Shown here: positions 57,748 to 64,000 of the stretch, one piece after another
Layout: every line of letters starts with the position of its first letter
Numbering within the stretch: the first letter of the stretch is position 1
Assembly: GCA_027924585.1 (NCBI GenBank)
Contig: BSBM01000825.1
Location: 1,468,001-1,532,000 of the forward strand
Direction: 5' to 3'
DNA length: 64,000 bases
From: Larix kaempferi
Lineage: Eukaryota > Streptophyta > Pinopsida > Pinales > Pinaceae
Position numbers and translations under genes: made by a program
The notes under the pieces: generated by a model
What the model saw: only the letters and a program-made list of their open reading frames with translations
The model's database searches: none
What the model was told of the DNA's origin: nothing

Positions 57748-58011
57748 GGTGCTAAATCTCTTAGGAGACATCTTCAGAAACAAAACAAAAAAACACATAT
57801 AAAAAAAACAACTTAAAGATTTTACCAATGAATGCCTCATCGGCAAAGGGATAGGTTTGGACTCTTTCTTCCTAGGCGTCCCATGAGAAACAATGATAAC
57901 AACAGTTCTGACCACTCTTAGTTTGAATTCCTAAACTCTGAAAACGATATTGATTCCACATACCATCCAAACATAGACAACTTCTCTGCTAGTTCCAGCT
58001 CAAACACCACC
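57748..58011 (+). other. Leader of G
   Basis: 264 bases between PBS and gag with no clear motif. The gag frame is open for some distance upstream of ATG 58012, so the exact start is uncertain. Confidence 0.55.
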
Positions 58012-59340
58012 ATGGCAGATGAAGAAGAGGAACCTAGAGAGTTGTTCACCTTTCCCATCAGCATACCGCTTGGAGATGCCAGGATGAAGAATATCAACCC
58101 TAACAATCTGCCAAACTTCCATGGGTTGACTTCTGAAGATCCTGACACATTCCTGTTTGAGTTTGAGGTAGTTTGCAGATCCTTTGATTACACTACAAAT
58201 GCACAAAAGATGAGTCTTTTTCCCTCCACACTGAAATATTTATCACTTAGGTGGTTCATGAGTTTAGAAGGAAATAGTATTTTCAGCTGGGACCAAATGA
58301 AACAAGCATTCCTAGAAAAATATAGGGACTACTGCAAAGCAAAGGATACAATGGATGAAATATTTAGGATGCAGTAGGGAGACCGTGAATCCTTAGAATA
58401 CTATGCCTAGCGTTTTCAACTCAGCTACAAACGAGATAACCATTGCACCCTAGACCCTGAATCGTTGAAACTTGTCCTTCTTAGAGGGATAAAAGAAGAG
58501 AATTTTGAGATCTTAAACCTCTTGGGAGATGGAGACATATTCCAGAAAACTTATGACCAGATACTACAAATCTTCAAAAATCATTATAGGTCTAGGAAAA
58601 GAAAAAATGGGACAAGAGATACACATCTATCCATAGGATCATCATCATCTGCAGGACCAAACCTTACAAAATCTGATTTAGGGAACCTCCTTGATGACAT
58701 GAAAACTGACATCCTACAATCCTTGGCCATGCAACTTGATGCACTCCAAATAAAGAAGAAGCATGATTAAATTAACCAAGCCTTGGTAGTATTCTGTCCT
58801 CGTTGTAGAAAGAAACATGAGAAGGGGCAGTGCACATTAAACACCATAGAAATATGTGGTCTCTACACTAACGATCACTGCAATGATAAATGTCCCCTCT
58901 TACCCTCATGTAAGGCTACTATTCAAGATCCCACAACAAAAGGTGCAATAGAACAACTATGTTTTGTAAATCAAAGGAGGAGTAATTTTGTTAGACCATA
59001 CAAACCTAGCAATTAATCCTACTATAATCAGGGCCAGCAAAATTGGAACTCTGCACTAACTCCATGGAAAGCACAGCCAAATCCAAACCAATGGCAGCAA
59101 AATCAGCAAACTTATCAACCAACTTATCAACAATCTTATTACCCACCAACTTACCCTCCATACCCCCCACCTTTTCCTCCATCAACCATGAATCATGCAA
59201 ATCAATACCCCCATCCATCAAATTGGAGAGCCCCATTACAACAGCCACTTATTATGCCACCCCACAGACTCAACCACCCCCCCCCGACCCCCACCAATTC
59301 CATCCCAACCCATCCCAAACCCTAATAATAACAGACTTGC
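58012..59340 (+). pseudogene. Element G gag
   Basis: The capsid-like retrotransposon gag domain starts at ATG 58012 (NLPNFHGLTSEDPDTFLFEF, RWFMSLEGNSIFSWDQMKQA). The frame continues unshifted through stops at 58375, about 58408, 58768 and 59014. The zinc-finger part has CPRCRKKHEKGQC and a second Cys/His cluster (CGLYTNDHCNDKC). A long Gln/Asn/Tyr/Pro-rich tail follows (about 59017-59330, YQPTYQQSYYPPTYPPYPPP). It ends in three consecutive TAA near 59325 and then a frame change to the protease frame. Confidence 0.85.
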
Positions 59341-59401
59341 ACAATAGCAACAGAGTTATAATGTTGAAATCACACAATTCCCTACCTATGTAGTAGACAC
59401 C

Positions 59402-60202
59402 ATGGAAATAAACGAAATAAACCTCAGGTCTGGGAAAACATTGAAAAATACACCCACACAGAATATCCCAGAACCTGAGCCTCATGAACAAACGACACAA
59501 CCCCACATTCAGCATCCAGATGAACCGAATCCTCAGGAGGAAGAAACTCAACCACTCACACAAAACAGAAACCCTCCATTTCCAGAGAAACTTATACGAA
59601 GTACAAAAGAGGAAGAAGAAAAGGCGATTTTAAACGAATTGAAGCACTTAAACATCCAAATTCTGATTTTGCAAACCATAAGGGATGTTCCCATCTATAA
59701 CAAATTTATTAGAGAAAATTGTCTGAAGAAACCTGGGAGAAGGAAGCGTGACCTGCCAACCATAAATGTACTGGGACAATTAGCTGATTTAATGCTGGGT
59801 ATTATTATTAACCCTAAATATCTCGATCCTGGCAGTCCTGTAGTAAACGTCACCATCAGTAACATACAAATAAATAGAAGCTTAATCGATTTGGGAGCTT
59901 CTATCAATGTGATGACTAAGGAAACCATGATATACCTAGGACTCCAACCAATGGTCAGACCAACAACTACATTACTCCATCTAGCTGACACATCCACTAT
60001 GAAACCTGAAGGGATGCTCGAAGACATTATGATCAATATCGAATCCTGGGAATACCCAGGTGATTTCATAGTCATCAAAGTAAAAAGTAAACTTAGTGGT
60101 TATCCAATCATACTAGGAAGACCTTCACTAGAAACTGCAGATGCTTACATAAGTTGCAGATCAGGAAACATGACTATCACCATTGGACATGCCAGGAAGT
60201 AA
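59402..60202 (+). CDS. Element G protease region
   Basis: 266 open codons. The first 60 (INEINLRSGKTLKNTPTQN) are the linker between gag and protease common in Athila-type elements. The aspartic protease is at about residues 155-255 (NRSLIDLGASINVMTKETMI and YPIILGRPSLETADAYI); the active site reads DLGAS, where DTGAS or DLGAS is seen in this lineage. A stop at 60200 separates it from a linker that stays in the same frame toward the RT. Confidence 0.87.
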   Translation: MEINEINLRSGKTLKNTPTQNIPEPEPHEQTTQPHIQHPDEPNPQEEETQPLTQNRNPPFPEKLIRSTKEEEEKAILNELKHLNIQILILQTIRDVPIYNKFIRENCLKKPGRRKRDLPTINVLGQLADLMLGIIINPKYLDPGSPVVNVTISNIQINRSLIDLGASINVMTKETMIYLGLQPMVRPTTTLLHLADTSTMKPEGMLEDIMINIESWEYPGDFIVIKVKSKLSGYPIILGRPSLETADAYISCRSGNMTITIGHARK

Positions 60203-60511
60203 ATCACGATTTACCCACCAACAAGGAAATCTTCAGACTTAGAATATCAAAATTGGACTGATGATTATAACGACACACCAAATCAAAACCTACAACATGT
60301 CCTAACAATTGATGCTGCACTATCATTAAAAGCAGTAGATGAAGATGGTCATATAGATAGGTTCATACAAAATGCATATTCTAACAATGATGGTCTTGAA
60401 AGATTTTTTGACATAGACCAGCAACAAGAAGGAAAAAGTTCAAACCAGAACTTAAATAAAATGTGGGAAGAAGTGCTATCTCTGGAAGAACAATAAAAAA
60501 AACCAAAGACA
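60203..60511 (+). pseudogene. Element G linker between protease and RT
   Basis: Same frame as protease and RT, with one stop (TAA near 60494). Acidic text (AVDEDGHIDRFIQNAYSNND, then ERFFDIDQQQEGK). It has no known domain and is likely part of the polyprotein. Confidence 0.65.
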
Positions 60512-61063
60512 TTGGAAATTATGCCTGGAAAGATAGTCAACATTAATTCCAATCTCATGCCAAAGCAAGAAACGCGGTTAATGAAAGTACTATCAGAACA
60601 AAATAAAGCTTTTGCATGGACATATGCAGACATGAAAGGTATACATCCTGATATCTACAAACATTACATTTACGTCAAAGAAGGGTCTATTCCTGTCAGA
60701 AAACCACAAAGGAGGCTGAACCCAGCATTAAAGGAAATTGTCAAAGTGGAACTACAGACGTTATTATATGCTTGGTTCATATATCCCATCTTTGACAGTG
60801 AATGGGTCTCACCACTGGTTATAGTCCCTAAAAAAGGAGGCAAATGGAGAATTTGTGTTGACTACAGAGAGCTAAATAAAGAAACCAAGAAAGATCACTT
60901 TCCACTCGCATTTATCAATCAGGTGCTGGACACATTAGCTGGGAACAAGTATTTCTCATTTTTGGATGGCTTCAATGGGTACAACCAAATTTTAATACAC
61001 CCAACTGATCGAGAAAAGACAGCGTTTACATGCCCCTGGGTACTTATGCATACAGAGTACTAA
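60512..61063 (+). CDS. Element G RT, N-terminal half
   Basis: Open frame to 61063; the last eight codons are past a frameshift at about 61036. Fingers and palm blocks are WVSPLVIVPKKGGKWRICVD, LNKETKKDHFPLAFINQ, FLDGFNGYNQILIHP and KTAFTCPW. The leading Asp of the FLDG block (first palm acid) is present. The frame is the same as protease. Confidence 0.9.
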   Translation: MEIMPGKIVNINSNLMPKQETRLMKVLSEQNKAFAWTYADMKGIHPDIYKHYIYVKEGSIPVRKPQRRLNPALKEIVKVELQTLLYAWFIYPIFDSEWVSPLVIVPKKGGKWRICVDYRELNKETKKDHFPLAFINQVLDTLAGNKYFSFLDGFNGYNQILIHPTDREKTAFTCPWVLMHTEY

Positions 61064-61845
61064 CCTTTGGGTTATGTAATGCTCCAGCAACATTCCAAAG
61101 GGCCATACTAAGTATATTCTCTGATTTCATAAATGATCAAATGGAAGTCTTCATGGATGACTTCACACCCTATGGAAAAAACTTTGACCGGGAATTAAAC
61201 CATCTTGAATTAGTATTGAAAAAATGTATTGAGATGAGCTTATGTCTGAGCAATGACAAATGCAGAATGTTAATGGAAGAATGCATCATTCTAGGGCACC
61301 ATATATCACAGAGGGGGATAGAGGTTGATCAAGCAAAAGTTTCAATAATCAAAACGCTACCACCACCTGTCAAACAAAGGGATGTGAGAAGTTTCCTTGG
61401 ACAAACAGGGTACTATAGCAGATTTATTGAAAATTATAGCAGGATTGTTGCACCAATGTTTTCCCTTCTCACAAAAGACACTGAGTTCATATGGACAAAC
61501 CATTGCATGACAGCATTTGATCAGCTTAAGGAGAAAACAATTACAGCTCCAGTTCTCCAAGGAACATACTGGGCACTTCCATTCCACATCCACTCAGATG
61601 CATCAGATAAGGCAACCGGGTCTGTCCTTGGACAGGAAAAAGAGAAGAATCCCTATGCAATATATTATATCAGTAAAAATTTGGCAGGGGAAGAATTAAA
61701 TTATACTGTCACTAAGAAGGAATTTTTGGCTATCATACATGCCATTAATAAATTCAGGCACTATATCACTGGCTACCAATTTTTTGTTCTTACAGACCAT
61801 TCAGCCATAAGGTATCTCATGAACAAACCCAACACAAGTGCTTGA
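61030..61845 (+). CDS. Element G RT C-terminal half and RNase H
   Basis: The +1-shifted continuation: GTYAYRVLTFGLCNAPATFQ, the catalytic EVFMDDFTPYGKNF, thumb and connection text (FLGQTGYYSRFIENYSRI), then RNase H (PFHIHSDASDKATGSVLGQE, VTKKEFLAIIHAINKFRHY, FVLTDHSAIRYLMNK). A TGA at 61843 stops it before the last helix, which reads on at 61858-62067 (HNVVADFLSRLTH). The RNase H acids Asp, Glu and Asp are in place. Confidence 0.9.
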   Translation: MPLGTYAYRVLTFGLCNAPATFQRAILSIFSDFINDQMEVFMDDFTPYGKNFDRELNHLELVLKKCIEMSLCLSNDKCRMLMEECIILGHHISQRGIEVDQAKVSIIKTLPPPVKQRDVRSFLGQTGYYSRFIENYSRIVAPMFSLLTKDTEFIWTNHCMTAFDQLKEKTITAPVLQGTYWALPFHIHSDASDKATGSVLGQEKEKNPYAIYYISKNLAGEELNYTVTKKEFLAIIHAINKFRHYITGYQFFVLTDHSAIRYLMNKPNTSA

Positions 61846-62502
61846 GTCATTAGATGGATGCTACTCCTCCAAGAGTTTGACATCATGATTTTAGACAAGC
61901 CAGGAAAACACAATGTGGTGGCTGACTTTCTATCTAGGCTCACACATGGACAAGACAGTGAAGTGATCAATGACAGTTTTCCAGATGAGCACCTTTTTTC
62001 CATATCCACAAGAAGCCCATGGTTTGCTGACATAGCAAACTATTTAGTCTCTGGGAAGTTTCCATAACATTACAGTTACAAAGAGAAGATTAAAGTAATA
62101 AGGAAAAGTGCCACATACACATGGATAGAGGGCATGCTCTTCAAACAAGGACTAGATCAAATACTCAGAAGGTGCATTAGAGAAGATGAAGTGCATGACA
62201 TAATGCATGCCACTCACAATGAACCATGCGGAGGACACTATGCTGCAAAGAGGACAGCCTATAAAATTTTGCAAATAGGGTACTATTGGCCAACACTCCA
62301 CAAGGATGATTATGAATACGTTTCACACTGTGATGATTTCCAAAGGATGGGGAAACCAACACAAAAAGAAGAAATGCCACTCCATCCACAAATCTCCTTG
62401 GAGGCATTCGAAAAATGGGGGTTTGATTTCGTTGGTCCAATCAACCCACAGTCTAATCAAAAATGCTACATCCTAGTATGCACTGACTACCTTACAAGGT
62501 AG
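61846..62502 (+). pseudogene. Element G RNase H end, integrase zinc finger and core start
   Basis: Unshifted frame with stops at 62065, and TAG at 62500. The H2C2 region reads IMHATHNEPCGGHYAAKRTA to VSHCDDFQ, in which the last Cys of the zinc finger is replaced by Phe. The core starts at FEKWGFDFVGPINPQS with the first catalytic Asp, then YILVCTDYLTR up to the stop. Confidence 0.86.
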
Positions 62503-63287
62503 ACTGAGGTAGCAGCACTTGCTGCAGCCAATGAAACCAACGTGGAAAAATTCTTCACTGAGCAGATATTTCACAAGTTTGGAGTACCAAGAGAACTAGT
62601 TTCTGATCAAGTCCCACAATTTACATCAAATTTAATAGAAGACTTGCTTAAAAGAAACAATGTCAAACATAGATAGTCCTCCTCCTATCACCCTCAAGCA
62701 AATGGTCAAGCTGAGGTAACCAAGAGAGAATTAGAGAGGATTTTGACAAAGTCTTTCCAACTCCACAAAAGAGATTGGGCTGACAAACTGAGTGAGGTAG
62801 TTTGGGCCTATAATACCACATGGAAGACAACAATAGGATTCACACCTTATGAAATAGTATATGGAAAGAAATTCTTGCTGCCAATTGAATTTGAAATAAA
62901 GACATTAAGAATTGTAGCAGAGTTAAATATGGAACTATCAGAGATACAACAAGAACGCATGCTACATTGAATCAACTGGATGAGCAACGCCAACAAGCAC
63001 TTTCCCATACTGAAATCATCCAACAGCAAAGGAATAAGTGGCATGACAAACACCTAAAGGATAAAAAGTTCAAGGAAGGTGACTGGGCACTACTCTATGA
63101 CTCTAGGTTTCACACATTCAAGGGAAAGCTAACAACCAGATGGCTGGGACCTTACATAATTCAAAATATCTATGAAAATGGAGTTGTAAGGATCATTACA
63201 ATTGATGAAGAGGAGTTCCCCATGATAGTAAATGGACATCGGCTCAAACTTTACAAGAAGCCACAGTTAAAGGAGGAGTTTACATAA
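62503..63287 (+). pseudogene. Element G integrase core end and C-terminal domain
   Basis: Continues with the second Asp in ELVSDQVPQFTSN (Val where Gly is usual), a TAG near 62674, and the Glu in ANGQAEVTKRELE. 62743-62970 is open (WAYNTTWKTTIGFTPYEIVY). Then a frameshift near 62967 leads to 62967-63287 (LDEQRQQALSHTEIIQQQRN, WLGPYIIQNIYENGVVRI), the last domain, ending in the natural stop. No chromodomain is present. Confidence 0.87.
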
Positions 63288-63343
63288 TTAATCTACCAGC
63301 AACAACTGATGCTGATAGAGAGCATGGAAAATCTTTGAAATTC

Positions 63344-63500
63344 AGTTCATAAAAATAAATAGAAAAGAAAAAAATAGAAAGAAAAAAAAAATGCTAAAAA
63401 AAAACAAAGAAGCAAAATGAAAAAAGGAATGAAAAAAAAGAAAAGAAAGAAGAGAGAAAAAAAACAATAAGAAAAAAGAAAATGATAAGAAAAAACATGA
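63344..63500 (+). repeat. A-rich, pyrimidine-poor tract in G after pol
   Basis: About 150 bases almost only A with G, few C or T. It explains the Phe/Leu/Ser-only frames on the opposite strand, which are not genes. Confidence 0.8.
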
Positions 63501-64000
63501 GAAAGGGGAATAAGCAAAATGCCAAATACCAAACTACAGAAAAGATACAATCAGGTAAACACGGGTAAAATTGCAGGGCATCATACATCCCCAAGAAGAA
63601 CCAGCATGCACACTGCAGACAAATCAAATCAAGAGAGCTAGGTATCAATAATCAAGCAAGCCAGTCATATATTCAAGTCAACAGCAAAGATATCACACTA
63701 CAGAATTCAATCAAGAGATCCTACCATCGAATACAAGCAAGCCAACAATCTAATAAAGTGAGCCATCAAATTATCAACATTGCAGCAACCAAGTGAGCCA
63801 GCCACGTAATCAAGAAGAAATCAAAGGTATCAACTTCTACAGAATTCATTTCCAGCAAACAAGCTATTCAATCACATCTGCAATATCTTCACGCAAGCCT
63901 TCCATCTATTCAAGAGAGCCAACCTAGATTACAACAACACAAAGAATAATCAGCAACCCAATGAAAAAGCATCATCACAAAATCAAATCAAAAGAATTCC
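63501..64000. other. Non-coding 3' region of G to the window end
   Basis: CA- and A-rich text with recurring CAAGCAAGCCA and AAGTGAGCCA words. No frame and no LTR start are recognised before the window ends. Confidence 0.6.

Larger units (their letters stand above)
57725..63995 (+). mobile_element. Element G: Athila-like Gypsy, internal region
   Basis: PBS, leader, gag, protease, RT, RNase H and integrase in order on the plus strand, without chromodomain. RT wording (WRICVDYRELNKETKKDHFP, FSFLDGFNGYNQI, GLCNAPATFQRAI, VFMDDFTPYG) is Athila-like. Several stops and at least three frameshifts are present. The 3' LTR lies past 64000. Confidence 0.88.

Noticed and set aside
59043-59393. 116-codon frame in G
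   Set aside because: The Gln/Asn/Tyr/Pro-rich gag tail in the neighbouring frame is the real reading; this one is out of frame.
63347-63648. Minus-strand frames made of Phe, Leu, Ser and Ile
   Set aside because: Product of the A-rich tract after pol of G; they are not membrane proteins.
1-64000. Host plant genes, tRNA or rRNA genes
   Set aside because: All coding text fits transposon proteins and the tRNA-like strings are only primer binding sites.

Overview
This is non-microbial DNA from a land plant with a large, repeat-filled genome. The window holds a pile of nested retrotransposons and I see no host gene, tRNA or rRNA gene. The plant assignment rests on three things: chromodomain Gypsy (Tekay/Del-like), Tat-like and Athila-like Gypsy, Copia and RNase H-bearing LINE families; priming sites complementary to plant initiator tRNA-Met; and open chromatin-free coding density typical of intergenic heterochromatin. 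The sequence alone does not tell me which plant group it is.

Layout, by element. L: the 3' end of a LINE (1-1523, +) with a poly(A) tail that lies in the left LTR of A. A: an old Tekay-like Gypsy on the minus strand (1524-48635) that carries everything up to its right edge. Its left LTR is 1524-2631, its pol 2671-5340, its protease and gag 14705-16699, and its right LTR 16855-19678 plus 47814-48635. B: a complete plus-strand Tekay-like Gypsy (5341-14704) inserted in A's reverse transcriptase. C: a minus-strand Tekay-like Gypsy with 4.4-kb LTRs (19679-47813) inserted in A's right LTR. D: a 14.5-kb minus-strand Tat-like Gypsy (29307-43830) inserted in C's right LTR. E: a plus-strand Tat-like gag/protease remnant (48636-48818 and 54980-about 56298). 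F: a complete plus-strand Copia (48819-54979) inserted in E's gag. G: an Athila-like Gypsy (from about 56299 to beyond the window end, +) that cuts off E.

The nesting is backed by exact target-site duplications (AAATG for C, GCTGC for D, AAAGT for F, and TTTA with a one-base slip for B) and by coding frames that rejoin across B and F. By-eye LTR differences on sampled segments are about 6-7% for A, 6% for C, 3.4% for D, 3.3% for B and 1.5% for F. This order agrees with who is inserted in whom.

The most unusual content is in D. It has a second, archaeal-type RNase H domain downstream of integrase. Between pol and the 3' LTR it carries a spliced-looking antisense reading frame, resembling plant-mobile-domain-type proteins, that is broken only by TGA codons. 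It also has recurring CCCGCGGG-type motif clusters. B's leader carries a roughly 0.9-kb minisatellite of near-palindromic units, and F's LTR starts with a telobox-RY (GCATGC) motif array.
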